A stretch of 64,000 bases of DNA, from contig CAWJIH010000004.1 in assembly GCA_963842975.1 (NCBI GenBank), positions 1 through 64,000 on the forward strand, in the 5' to 3' direction. Of the stretch, positions 8,566-16,974 are shown in pieces. The DNA is from JACJWR01 sp963842975. Lineage in GTDB: Bacteria; Actinomycetota; Actinomycetes; S36-B12; UBA10799. Numbering within the stretch: the first letter of the stretch is position 1; each line of letters opens with the position of its first letter. The notes under the pieces were generated by a model that saw only the letters and a program-made list of their open reading frames with translations, made no database searches and was not told the DNA's origin. Made by a program: the position numbers and the translations under genes.

Positions 8566-9285
8566 GTGGGCCGGAAGCTACACCTGCACGAGGAGCGCCT
8601 CGCCCTGCGGCTCATGGCGCTGGGCTTCGGAATCGGCTCGGCTCTCTTCGCCACCGGTGCCGTGCTGTCGACGGTGGGAGCGGCAGTTGCCAACTCGGTG
8701 TTTGTCGTGGGGGCCTGGTGCTTCACGGCGGCGGCCACGGTGCAGTGGCGCACGGCCGTTCACCACAGTGAACGAAGGTTGCGACGTCGCGCCGAATTCG
8801 ACCTGGCAAGCCCGGACTGGCAGTCGGCCGTGATTCAACTCTTCGGCACGTTGGAGTTCAATGTCATGACCACCAGGGCCCTCACCGTGAGCCTGTCGAA
8901 TCCGACGGCCTACACCACGGAGGTGTGGCGCCCCGACGTGTTCGGATCCATCGCGTTCCTGCTCTCCAGCGCCATCGCGCTGCGGCCAATCACTCGGCTG
9001 CGCCGGCACGCCATCATCCCGCGGCGCAGCATGGCGATCGCGCGGAGCAACATGGCTGGGTCGATCCTGTTTGCGGTGTCGGCGGCCGCTTCCCTAGCCG
9101 AGGGACCTGAAGAATTGCGCAGCGCGTTGTGGAACAACGCCGGCACTTTCTTGGGCGCGCTGGGCTTCCTGGTGGCTGCGGTACTCACGTGGCCGCCGCG
9201 CACTAGCAAGGGCCAGCCCAAGCCGCCGAGCATCAGCCCGGAGCCGCCGGGCTCTCAGTCGCCCGTGCGATCGCCGAGCACCTGA
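8566..9285 (+). CDS. Putative membrane protein, YrhK-like
   Basis: 239-residue membrane protein with about five hydrophobic segments, including VANSVFVVGAWCFTAAATV, FGSIAFLLSSAIAL and AGTFLGALGFLVAAVLTW, and a proline-rich C-terminal tail. The spacing of small-residue helices resembles the YrhK domain, but no function is known for that family. The frame is open upstream through the tRNA; GTG 8566 is chosen from the -10 element. The 3' end overlaps the decayed hydrolase on the other strand by 31 bp. Confidence 0.65.
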   Translation: MGRKLHLHEERLALRLMALGFGIGSALFATGAVLSTVGAAVANSVFVVGAWCFTAAATVQWRTAVHHSERRLRRRAEFDLASPDWQSAVIQLFGTLEFNVMTTRALTVSLSNPTAYTTEVWRPDVFGSIAFLLSSAIALRPITRLRRHAIIPRRSMAIARSNMAGSILFAVSAAASLAEGPEELRSALWNNAGTFLGALGFLVAAVLTWPPRTSKGQPKPPSISPEPPGSQSPVRSPST

Positions 9286-9692
9286 TCTAGCCAGGCGAAC
9301 ATGCGAGCATGAAACAGCAGCCGCGCGCCGGATTCGCAGTGCAGGTCCGCGCCCTCGGCCGCGGTGAATGTCACGAATTCATGGGGGCACTTCAGCGCTG
9401 CCACCAAGTCCGGTGCGCTGGCGCTGATGGCTGGCGATCCGATGCTCAGCGCTGGCAGCACGCGGGGCCAGGATAGGCACCCAGACTCCCAATCTGCCCG
9501 CATCGGCAGACCCTGATCCAGGAGCACAGTGCCCTGTCCAGGACCGTCGAAAGTCAGCACGTTGTAGCCACCCATCGTGATCAGCGTCGCTCGTGGGGTG
9601 TCGGCGCCGCCGTAGGGTGCCGCGCCGAGCAGGCGCATCACCTAGCCGTCGAGTAGATCAAATTTGAGCACCAGCCGAGGAAGTCTCGTCAT
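9255..9692 (-). pseudogene. Remnant of an alpha/beta hydrolase
   Basis: ATG 9692 overlaps the stop of the upstream hydrolase (ATGA) and reads MTRLPRLVLKFDLLDG before a TAG. After the stop, a 128-codon frame (9641-9255) holds two conserved blocks of large alpha/beta hydrolases: GGYNVLTFDGPGQG followed by ADWE, and a C-terminal EGADLHCESGARLLFHARMF. The stretch between them, normally over 100 residues with the nucleophile elbow GxSxG, is reduced to about 45 residues with no such motif. Most likely a gene inactivated by internal deletion and a nonsense change, formerly co-translated with its neighbour. Confidence 0.72.
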
Positions 9693-11218
9693 GGGGCAAG
9701 TATCTGCTCCCACGCCGGTCGAAGGGCGTCGGCGTAGTTGTGGCCATATCCGCTGGGATAGTCCACCGCCTGTGGCAGATCCAGTGCCACCTGCAGAAAG
9801 AACAGCACCGGGGTCCAGCGCGTCTGCGGTGGCACTCCGGGCCCGCGGGGGTCGGCCAGCCAGGCCGGATCCCGCCACACCAGCCCCGGCGAGAACCACA
9901 CCACCGGATCGGTGGGGTTCTGCAGCACCAAGATGCGCGGATTCGGCCAGGGCGACGCAGCCGGCGGCGGAGCGGTGGCGGCGGGAAGGGTGGCCGCATA
10001 CCGTGCCACCCGGCCCGAATCCAGCACCGGCTGCCACACCGGCGCCGCCCCCGAGTAGGTCCATGCGGTGATGGGATCGGTGGCCGCCGGCGGACCGACC
10101 CACAGCGCGCCGTCGATTCGCTCGCTCACCTGCTCCGGCTCCAGCCCAGCGAAAGGCGCCGGTGAGCCATATGCCCCCAGGCTCTCTCCGTACAGCACCA
10201 GCTTGGGCCGCTGGTCCGGTGGCAGCGACTCTCGGGCAGCGGCCAACGCCTCATACAGGGCGGTACCCGCGTCGGCTGCCGCCGATTGGTTGACCAGGAA
10301 CGACAGCCAACTCGGCAGCGTCGAATATTGGATCGCCACCAGGGCGGCTTTGCCGGCGCTCACCTCATCGGCGGTCTCGGCCGCGACCGGATCGATGTAG
10401 CCGTTGCCGGTGGTGGTAATCCCGATCCAGACGTCTGAGTTTGCGCCACCGGCGCGGAGCATGTCAGCCACCGCCAACTCGGCCCGTGCTTGCGCATCAG
10501 AGGCTGACGCCAGACCCGCGAAGGCGCGAATGGTGGCATTGTCGCGGCCGCCAGCCACGAAGGCGCGGCCTTGCGCCCCAAGGGATTCCCATGCCACCAA
10601 CGAGGTAGGCGAACCCGATCTCGCCGCTGATGAGGGCGCCACCTGCCCGGCAACCGAGGCATCGATTCGGTCGAACGCCAGTCGCATCGCCTGCCCAGCC
10701 CCCACCACCAAAGCCAGACCAGCAGCACACATGACGACCACAGCGATCCCCTGGGCGAGCCCTGCCGAACCGCGTCGACCCAGCAGGCGAAGGCTGGCCC
10801 GCGCCACCCACTGCGTCAGCAGCCGTAACCCCCGAGCAGCGGCGACCAACAGCACCAGAACTGCCAACCCAACGGCCGTGGCCACCAGCCACCGTGCGGT
10901 GAATTGCGGCGCCCCGATGCTAGCCGCCTGCGCCGCCTCCCACGAACCGAGCCGCAAGCCAGACAGCACAGCGATGGTCGCTACCGCGGCGGCGCTCAGC
11001 ACGTACCAGCGAGGGGTCGGCCGGGCCAGCTGCTTGCGAGACCACCACCACCTGCGGCCTAGCGAGCCTGCGATGGCCCCGAGGGCATAGCCAACCGCGG
11101 CCAGTACCCCGAGGGTGACACCCTGAAACAGCGACCCGTTGGGCAACAAGGACGGCGTCCAGGCCACAAGCCACGCCGCCGAGGCGGCGATGACGCCGGT
11201 GGCAGATGGCCTTCGCAT
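9689..11218 (-). CDS. Membrane-anchored alpha/beta hydrolase (Abhydrolase_9 type)
   Basis: 509-residue protein. The N-terminal 190 or so residues carry several transmembrane helices (Abhydrolase_9_N-like). The C-terminal catalytic part contains the nucleophile elbow LYGESLGAYGS and a downstream LQNPTDPVVWFSPGLVW block. The family is widespread in actinobacteria, with lipase- or esterase-like activity supposed but not assigned. ATG 11218 is supported by TAGATT ending 6 nt upstream. The stop overlaps the start of the hydrolase remnant. Confidence 0.82.
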   Translation of the reverse strand: MRRPSATGVIAASAAWLVAWTPSLLPNGSLFQGVTLGVLAAVGYALGAIAGSLGRRWWWSRKQLARPTPRWYVLSAAAVATIAVLSGLRLGSWEAAQAASIGAPQFTARWLVATAVGLAVLVLLVAAARGLRLLTQWVARASLRLLGRRGSAGLAQGIAVVVMCAAGLALVVGAGQAMRLAFDRIDASVAGQVAPSSAARSGSPTSLVAWESLGAQGRAFVAGGRDNATIRAFAGLASASDAQARAELAVADMLRAGGANSDVWIGITTTGNGYIDPVAAETADEVSAGKAALVAIQYSTLPSWLSFLVNQSAAADAGTALYEALAAARESLPPDQRPKLVLYGESLGAYGSPAPFAGLEPEQVSERIDGALWVGPPAATDPITAWTYSGAAPVWQPVLDSGRVARYAATLPAATAPPPAASPWPNPRILVLQNPTDPVVWFSPGLVWRDPAWLADPRGPGVPPQTRWTPVLFFLQVALDLPQAVDYPSGYGHNYADALRPAWEQILAP

Positions 11219-11224
11219 GCCGCG

Positions 11225-11230
11225 AATCTA
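11225..11230 (-). promoter_or_regulatory. -10 element TAGATT of the Abhydrolase_9 gene
   Basis: TAGATT ends 6 nt before ATG 11218; leaderless-type spacing. Confidence 0.5.
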
Positions 11231-11264
11231 CGTTGCGGCTGGTGCCAGTTGGCGCTGCGGGCTG

Positions 11265-12533
11265 CTAGTCCATCAACCCGATCTCGCTCATGAACAACAG
11301 GATCGAGGCCAGGGCGGCCTCGCGCGCGAAAGGATCCTTCAACTTGGTGGAGCCCAGCGTGGTGTACCAGGGGAAGGTGTCGTAGGAAAGGTCCCAGTGG
11401 TTGGCGTGGAACATGGATAACAGCGGCGCATTGGGCGCGGGCAGTCGGGCTTGATCCTGCGTCAACTGCATGTCGTTGTACTTGTCGTACTTGAGCAACT
11501 CCAAGGTGCCCTGGCGCTGGTAGTAGGGGACCTCCATCAGGTGGGTGGAGCCGGTGAAGTTGAACATCGGAATGCCGAGGGAGTTGATGTCCTCGCCGTG
11601 TTCCTCCAGGAAACTCATCCGAGCGGTGGTGGTGAGGCTTTCCAACGCGCCCTTGATGTCGTACTCGTCGAGCCGACGGTTGACGTTGTTGATCTGGATC
11701 ACCGGGGCAAGGCGCAGCATCAGCTTTCCGATGTCACCGGATAGTGCCTCGACGGTGTCGAAGGCGGGGAGGTCCTTGATCTGGCGGTAGATGTCGTTGG
11801 CGAGGTAGGAGCCCTTCACCGCTCCAGCCCAGCCGATCACGGCCCTGATCCGCCCAGCAAGGTCGGGTCGGCGGGCGAGCAGCGTGAGGATGTCCGGGGA
11901 ACCCTTGGAATAGCCCATGAGGATCACGTCCCCGGGGGGTGTCGGGTTGTGCTCGGCGGTGATGAACGAGGCGTCGATGGGTGATACGCCGATGCCGCGC
12001 TCCAAGACGTTCTCCAAGTCAGCCACGTTGGCCTCGCTGGAGCGCATCGGGTGCGAGTCGGCAATGGCGATCTTCACCCGGAAGCGGTTCATCACCTTCG
12101 GCCACACCGATTGAAAGGCCAAATTGGGCAGTAGCCCTGTGAGCAGCCCGGGAGCGAACACCAACGTGGTGTTGGCGAACCCGCTCGGCTCGGCCAGCGG
12201 CAACTCCTCGAACACCTCCTCGTCGCTGACGTTCGAGATCATCCTCTTGGCGACCTTCTCCCGCGTGCTGCGCGGATCCACCAGGTTGATCGGGAAGGGT
12301 GCCTGGGAGTTCTTCACCGCGTCCGGGTTGGCCATCGCCTCGGTGATGAAGATGTTCCGGTAGCGACGTCCTAGCCATTCGTTGATCACGGGATCATTCA
12401 GGGCCGCCTGCGGATCGGCAACAACGGCTTCCCGGACCAGCCGAATCACTTCCGGATAATCCTTGCGCGCCATCGCGAAGGTGATGTCACCAGTCTGTTC
12501 CACATTGGTATCGCTTGAATCGTGCTCGCTCAT
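11265..12533 (-). CDS. Putative alpha/beta hydrolase-fold protein of unknown function
   Basis: 422-residue soluble protein. The first 120 or so residues are acidic and helical (ARKDYPEVIRLVREAV, INEWLGRRYRNIF). The rest reads as an alpha/beta hydrolase: NTTLVFAPGLLTG strand and oxyanion loop, GDVILMGYSKGSPDIL with a GxSxG nucleophile elbow, then AVIGWAGAVKGSYLANDIY. A His in FHANHWDLSYD near the C-terminus could complete a triad. I do not recognise a named family. ATG 12533 is preferred to the GTG at 12542 because TACGGT ends 7 nt before it. Confidence 0.7.
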   Translation of the reverse strand: MSEHDSSDTNVEQTGDITFAMARKDYPEVIRLVREAVVADPQAALNDPVINEWLGRRYRNIFITEAMANPDAVKNSQAPFPINLVDPRSTREKVAKRMISNVSDEEVFEELPLAEPSGFANTTLVFAPGLLTGLLPNLAFQSVWPKVMNRFRVKIAIADSHPMRSSEANVADLENVLERGIGVSPIDASFITAEHNPTPPGDVILMGYSKGSPDILTLLARRPDLAGRIRAVIGWAGAVKGSYLANDIYRQIKDLPAFDTVEALSGDIGKLMLRLAPVIQINNVNRRLDEYDIKGALESLTTTARMSFLEEHGEDINSLGIPMFNFTGSTHLMEVPYYQRQGTLELLKYDKYNDMQLTQDQARLPAPNAPLLSMFHANHWDLSYDTFPWYTTLGSTKLKDPFAREAALASILLFMSEIGLMD

Positions 12534-12540
12534 ATGCGCC

Positions 12541-12546
12541 ACCGTA
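12541..12546 (-). promoter_or_regulatory. -10 element TACGGT
   Basis: TACGGT ends 7 nt before ATG 12533; leaderless-type spacing. Confidence 0.5.
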
Positions 12547-12592
12547 GTGCTTGGGCGTGACGGTCGCGACGCATTCCATCTCGGCGCACGCC

Positions 12593-12598
12593 TACCAT
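12593..12598 (+). promoter_or_regulatory. -10 element TACCAT of the PqqD-like gene
   Basis: TACCAT ends 6 nt before ATG 12605; leaderless-type spacing. Confidence 0.55.
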
Positions 12599-12604
12599 GG
12601 CGCC

Positions 12605-12901
12605 ATGAATGCTGAGCAGACTCACATCGCCGACGATGCCGTGCCGGTCCGCAAGACTGGAGCGGTGCAGGCTGAGGTCGACGGGGAAGTTATTCTCCTG
12701 AGCCCCACGGACTTCTCATATTTTGGCGCGGCGGGCACCGGCGGGCCGGTGTGGGAGTTGATTGATGGCGAACGGACGGTCGGTGCCATCGTTGCCGAGC
12801 TGGAATCGTCCTACGACGCGCCTGAGGGTGTGATCCGCAACGAAACGCTGGAGTTCCTGGAGGCGTTGGAAGCAGCCGGCCTGTTGGAGCCGCTGAGGTA
12901 G
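12605..12901 (+). CDS. PqqD-like protein (RiPP recognition element fold)
   Basis: 98-residue PqqD-family protein. Typical features are the beta strands VQAEVDGEVILLSPTDFSYFGAA, the winged-helix segment GGPVWELIDGERTVGAIVAEL and the final helix NETLEFLEALEAAGLLEPL. Such domains usually bind leader peptides for a radical-SAM or other RiPP enzyme. No radical-SAM enzyme, precursor or other RiPP gene is visible nearby, so it is an orphan. It converges with the R2lox gene, with only 3 bp between the stops. Confidence 0.78.
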   Translation: MNAEQTHIADDAVPVRKTGAVQAEVDGEVILLSPTDFSYFGAAGTGGPVWELIDGERTVGAIVAELESSYDAPEGVIRNETLEFLEALEAAGLLEPLR

Positions 12902-12904
12902 GGC

Positions 12905-13810
12905 TCAGCCGCTTGCCAGTTCATCTTCCAATGCCACCGGCGCATCGTCGGTCTCGACCAGCGTCACGTCTTGGCCCATCGCCGAAGAAATCGCACCCAG
13001 CCGCCTGGTGGCCCGCTCACCGGCGTAGGCCACGAAGTCGGCGACGTCCAGACCGAGTGGCCGGTCGTACTTGTCGAGGAAGTTGATCGCTTCGAGGGCC
13101 TGGGGCAGCAACTCACCCATGGTCTCCTCGACCACCTCCCACAGCGCCGGATCAGCCGCCACATGCCGTCGGCAAGTGAAGGTGCCCCAGGCCATGTGTC
13201 GACGTTCATCCTGGCCGATGTGCCGGACGATGGACTGCATGCCCGGCAGGATCCCGCGCTCCCGGCACACGGTGTTCCAGGCGTGATACCCGGTGAGGGC
13301 CAGCACTCCTTCCACAATGTGGTTGTAGGTGACCGAAGCACGGATCTGATTCGCTGGTGACGGATCGTCGTGCAGAGCGCCCAGCGCCGCGGGCAGAGCA
13401 TCGTAGAAGATCGCCCGGTAGCCCGGGTTGTCGTCCACCAACGGGTTGAGATTCTCGGTGATGCCAACGGCGTCGAACCAGCGGCGAAAGGCCTCGGTGT
13501 GGCGCGCCTCCTCGAAACAGAACTGCGCGAGGTACATCTCGTCGCCGAGGCGTCCTTCGGCGGACATCGCCGCCATGAAGGGTTGGATGTCGTGGGTGAC
13601 GGCTTCTTCGCCGGCGAGGAACATCGCACTCAGCCGGGCGGCAGCTTCAAGATCCTCACCCTCCAGCGTCGCCCACCCGGCGGCTTCCTCGGACAGATCG
13701 ATATCGGCGGCGTCCCAGAACATCGCGTTGCCCTTGCGCCACAGCCGCAACGGCAGCGAGTCCCAGTCGAGCCCGCCGGCGTCCAACGCTGAGAATCCTT
13801 CACGAGTCAT
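12905..13810 (-). CDS. R2-like ligand-binding oxidase (R2lox)
   Basis: 301-residue ferritin-like protein related to mycobacterial Rv0233. The metal ligands are in place: Glu in AGEEAVTHD, Glu and His in FEEARHTEAF, Glu in YNHIVEGVL, and Glu/His in DERRHMAW. The residues that form the Tyr-Val ether cross-link in this family are also present at the right spacing: Val three residues after the first ligand Glu, and Tyr five residues before the later Glu. A Mn/Fe cofactor and oxidase chemistry are therefore likely; the physiological substrate is unknown. ATG 13810 has TAAGAT ending 6 nt upstream. Confidence 0.87.
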   Translation of the reverse strand: MTREGFSALDAGGLDWDSLPLRLWRKGNAMFWDAADIDLSEEAAGWATLEGEDLEAAARLSAMFLAGEEAVTHDIQPFMAAMSAEGRLGDEMYLAQFCFEEARHTEAFRRWFDAVGITENLNPLVDDNPGYRAIFYDALPAALGALHDDPSPANQIRASVTYNHIVEGVLALTGYHAWNTVCRERGILPGMQSIVRHIGQDERRHMAWGTFTCRRHVAADPALWEVVEETMGELLPQALEAINFLDKYDRPLGLDVADFVAYAGERATRRLGAISSAMGQDVTLVETDDAPVALEDELASG

Positions 13811-13816
13811 GTGCCG

Positions 13817-13822
13817 ATCTTA
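13817..13822 (-). promoter_or_regulatory. -10 element TAAGAT of the R2lox gene
   Basis: TAAGAT ends 6 nt before ATG 13810; leaderless-type spacing. Confidence 0.5.
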
Positions 13823-13859
13823 GGCCGGTGCGGCTGTTCGCGCCTCGAGCCTGTGTGGC

Positions 13860-14483
13860 CTACTTGGCCAGGCGGGGTTTCTCTTCCAAACCGGCCAGCC
13901 CGTTCCAGGCGAGGTTCACCAGGTGAGCGGCGAGTTCCTCCCGTTTGGGTTTACGCACGTCGACCCACCAGATGCCGGTGCTGGTGACCATTCCGACCAG
14001 CATCTGGGCGTACATGTCGGCCTGTTTCGGGTTGTATCCGCGACGGTCGAATTCGGCCGCAAGACGCCCGGCCACCCGTGCCGCGACGTCGCGCAGCAGC
14101 GAGGCGAAGGAGCCTTCGACAACCCCTGGTGCGGAGTCGCGCACGAGTAGCCGAAAGCCTTCAGTCTCGTCGGCGATGTAGTCCAGCCACGCCAGCACCA
14201 CCGACTGCAGCATCACCTTGGGTCGATCCGGGGTGAGGGCGGCCTGCACCCGAGTGAGCAGGTCACTCATCTCGCGGTCGACCACCACCGCGTAGAGGCC
14301 CTCCTTGCCGCCAAAGTGTTCGTAGACAACAGGTTTGGACACCCCCGCTTCGGCCGCGACCTCCTCCACCGTCACTGCTTCGAAGCCCTTCTCGGCGAAG
14401 AGACCGCGACCCACCCGGATCAATTGCTCGCGGCGTTCGGAGCCGGACATACGTACCCGGGGGTTGGTGGTCACGGGGTCCAT
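13860..14483 (-). CDS. TetR-family transcriptional regulator
   Basis: 207-residue regulator. The N-terminal HTH is clear: REQLIRVGRGLFAEKGFEAV, then TVEEVAAEAGVSKPVVYEHF and GGKEGLYAVVVDRE. The C-terminal ligand domain includes SVVLAWLDYIADETEGFRLL and GMVTSTGIWWVD. The ligand is unknown. ATG 14483 or 14450 could be the start; the frame is open much further upstream but is not protein-like there. It is divergent from the FUSC gene, which is a plausible target, with a 36-bp tandem repeat between them. Confidence 0.86.
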   Translation of the reverse strand: MDPVTTNPRVRMSGSERREQLIRVGRGLFAEKGFEAVTVEEVAAEAGVSKPVVYEHFGGKEGLYAVVVDREMSDLLTRVQAALTPDRPKVMLQSVVLAWLDYIADETEGFRLLVRDSAPGVVEGSFASLLRDVAARVAGRLAAEFDRRGYNPKQADMYAQMLVGMVTSTGIWWVDVRKPKREELAAHLVNLAWNGLAGLEEKPRLAK

Positions 14484-14571
14484 TGTGGCGCAGCCGCCCT
14501 GGGTACGTGTGGCGCATGGTGTGGCGCAGCCGCCCTGGGTACGTGTGGCGCATGGTGTGACGCAGCCGCGG
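14484..14571. repeat. 36-bp tandem repeat between tetR and the FUSC gene
   Basis: Two identical 36-bp units (14484-14519, 14520-14555) and a partial third. Each begins TGTGGCGCAGCC and contains GGGTACGTGTGGCGCATGG. The block fills the region directly upstream of the tetR start, so it may hold repeated operator sites or alter the promoter. Confidence 0.85.
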
Positions 14572-14621
14572 GTTCCGCGTTCGCTACTTCGTTCAGCCGG
14601 GTCTTCCCGCTCGGTCCCCGG

Positions 14622-14627
14622 TAGCCT
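14622..14627 (+). promoter_or_regulatory. -10 element TAGCCT of the FUSC gene
   Basis: TAGCCT ends 7 nt before GTG 14635; leaderless-type spacing. Confidence 0.5.
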
Positions 14628-14634
14628 CGGGCGG

Positions 14635-16974
14635 GTGAAGGAGCCTGGTGGTGACGCGGCCGATTTGGCCCGCGAATCCAAGCTCCAGCGGGCCACGCAG
14701 TGGTTCCGTGATCGAAACTGGACCGAGTCACTGAGCGTCGCTCGGCTGCAGCGGTCCCGGGCGGTGGGACGCGGCGTGCGGGTGGCGATCGTGCTGCCAT
14801 TGGTGCTGGCCACCATGATGGGGCTGGGATATCCGCGCGGAGCATTCCTGGCTGCGTTTGCCACCACGACCTTGCTGATCACCTCGGATATCTCCGGCCC
14901 GCGGCGGGAACGGGCAGTTTCGATGGCGGTGATCGCCGCGGCCGGCTGCGGTGCCCTGATCCTTGGACTTGCCGTGCACGGACGAATCTGGGTGGTGCTG
15001 CCGGTGGCGCTGATCCTCGGCACCGCAGTTGCACTTGTCGGGGCGTTGCGCGGATTTTTGTCGCAGGGCACAGTGCCGATCCTGCTGCCGTTCGTGATCG
15101 CGGCTACCAGCTCACCGACCTGGCCCGATGAGATGCAGATGGTGGCCGGGTGGTGTTTCGGCTCGGTGGTGTCGATCATTGCCGCGGTCACTATGTGGCC
15201 CTACTTTCCGCGTCGGGTGATCCTGGAGTCGATCACCGAGTCGATGCACGCGCAGGCCCGGCTGATGCGGGCGCTGTGGCGTCCCGACGCGACTCGGCAG
15301 AGCGTGGCCGAGGAGTTTGCCCATGCCGACGCGCAGGTGAGCCGCACCACGGAGTTGTATTCCGGGCAGTTGCGCCGACCCGGCAGTGCGTATCGACGCG
15401 AGCGCTTCCTGATCAGGCTGGTGGAGGAGTCCAAGAGACTGCGCATCGGCCTGCGGATGGCGTATCGCCGGCTTCCCTTGATCCCAGCACCAGGGGACCC
15501 GACGCTGGTGTCGGCGGCGGCGCAGGCGATGGACGATGCCGCTGACGCGGCAGCAGCGTCAAGGGGTGACTTGGAACCGTTTCGCCGCTTGGATTCAGCG
15601 CGTGCTGCGCACCGGAGGGCGGTAGTCGACGCGGTATCCGAACGGCTCGCGGCCGGAGATGCCGCGACCGTGCAGGAAGACGCCACTTCGGCGTTCCGCC
15701 CCCGAGTGTTGAGTCTCCTGGCGGAGACGATGGTGCGCGATGCCGGCGTCATGCACTCCTCGGAACGGGTGCCACACCTGACGCTGAAAGGTCGCAGGCT
15801 GCCGACTGTGGTCCAGCAGGTGGAACCGGGGCAACGAATCAAGGCTGAACTGTCGCTGCGGGCGCCCTGGATGCGCAACGCGCTGCGCGTTGGGATTGCG
15901 GTGGCGGTCGCGCTGCTGGCCGTGCATCTCACCGGTGTTGACCGCGGCTATTGGGTGGTGCTGGGCACGCTCAGTGTGCTGCGAATGGATCTGCGCGGCA
16001 CCGGGAAAAGCGCCTGGCAGGTGATTCAGGGGCAACTCATCGGCTTCGTTGCCGGCTTCCTGCTGCTGGGGGTGTTTATCGACCGACCGTGGTTGGCGTG
16101 GGTGCTGTTGCCAGTGATCGCCGCTGCCCAGGGCTACATGGCGAACAACGTCAGCGTGGTGTGGCAGCAGGTGGGCTTCACGCTGCTGCTAGTGACGCTG
16201 ATCAGTCTGAGCGCCCCTTCCCGTGACATCGCCCTGCTGCGGTTGGAAGACGTAGCGCTCGGGATGTTGATCGCGGTGGTGGTCAGCTTGCTGGTGTTTC
16301 CCCGAGGGCTCGTGCCGCGGGTTCGTGATTCGCTGCTTGCGGCGACCGAGGCCGCGGCGGACTTCCTGGTGGCGGCCACCCAGGCGGTTGCGGCCGGCGC
16401 CGAGGGTGCGCCGAACGTGCCACCCCCCGACGGGGCGGCTGCGCGCAAAGCCGCTGAGCGGGCAGCTGAGACGATCGATCTGGCGCTGGCACAAGGAGTC
16501 CCCCAGGGGACGCGCACCCTGCTGTGGCAACGCCTGCTGGGCATGGTCGAATACGTCACCTACATATCTGAAGTCATGGCGACGGTGGGCACGGTTTACG
16601 CCGCTGATCTGCCAGCGGCCAAAGTGGGCCCGAGTCTGCGCGCGGCGACGGCGAACCTGCGGCCGCGGCTTGCCGAAGACGCCCGCCAGCTGTTGGCCGC
16701 TGCTGATCTCGCCGTGGATTCTACGGATCTGCCGGACTACCCCAACACAGGCGAGTTCACGGCCGCCATCGACGAGGCATTGGCGCAGGTCGACGCGGCA
16801 GTGACCCGGTGGGCGGAGCACCGTCGGGTAGACATGGCCGAGCCCACCGTCGAGTTGTACTGGACGGTGGGCTGGCTCGCTGAGGTCGATCTGATGATCG
16901 CGAACAATGCGGCGCTGATCGCCGCTCTGGGCGCAGAGTCGGCGCCCAGAGCGCAGGCGTCGGTTACTTCTTGA
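14635..16974 (+). CDS. FUSC-family (aromatic acid exporter-like) membrane protein
   Basis: 779-residue protein with two membrane modules separated by a helical cytosolic region. The first module (about residues 45-190) includes VAIVLPLVLATMMGLGYPRG. The second (about 405-570) includes RVGIAVAVALLAVHLTGVDRGYWVVLGTL, the typical FUSC signature with a GYW motif. A long helical C-terminal domain follows. The family is linked to export of aromatic acids and other small organic compounds, but the substrate here is unknown. GTG 14635 is chosen from the adjacent -10 element. The 3' end overlaps etfD by 11 bp. Confidence 0.83.
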   Translation: MKEPGGDAADLARESKLQRATQWFRDRNWTESLSVARLQRSRAVGRGVRVAIVLPLVLATMMGLGYPRGAFLAAFATTTLLITSDISGPRRERAVSMAVIAAAGCGALILGLAVHGRIWVVLPVALILGTAVALVGALRGFLSQGTVPILLPFVIAATSSPTWPDEMQMVAGWCFGSVVSIIAAVTMWPYFPRRVILESITESMHAQARLMRALWRPDATRQSVAEEFAHADAQVSRTTELYSGQLRRPGSAYRRERFLIRLVEESKRLRIGLRMAYRRLPLIPAPGDPTLVSAAAQAMDDAADAAAASRGDLEPFRRLDSARAAHRRAVVDAVSERLAAGDAATVQEDATSAFRPRVLSLLAETMVRDAGVMHSSERVPHLTLKGRRLPTVVQQVEPGQRIKAELSLRAPWMRNALRVGIAVAVALLAVHLTGVDRGYWVVLGTLSVLRMDLRGTGKSAWQVIQGQLIGFVAGFLLLGVFIDRPWLAWVLLPVIAAAQGYMANNVSVVWQQVGFTLLLVTLISLSAPSRDIALLRLEDVALGMLIAVVVSLLVFPRGLVPRVRDSLLAATEAAADFLVAATQAVAAGAEGAPNVPPPDGAAARKAAERAAETIDLALAQGVPQGTRTLLWQRLLGMVEYVTYISEVMATVGTVYAADLPAAKVGPSLRAATANLRPRLAEDARQLLAAADLAVDSTDLPDYPNTGEFTAAIDEALAQVDAAVTRWAEHRRVDMAEPTVELYWTVGWLAEVDLMIANNAALIAALGAESAPRAQASVTS

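Noticed and set aside
13860..15191. Full 443-codon frame as one TetR protein
   Set aside because: Upstream of 14483 it is the complement of the FUSC gene and of a tandem repeat; regulator similarity starts at about residue 237.
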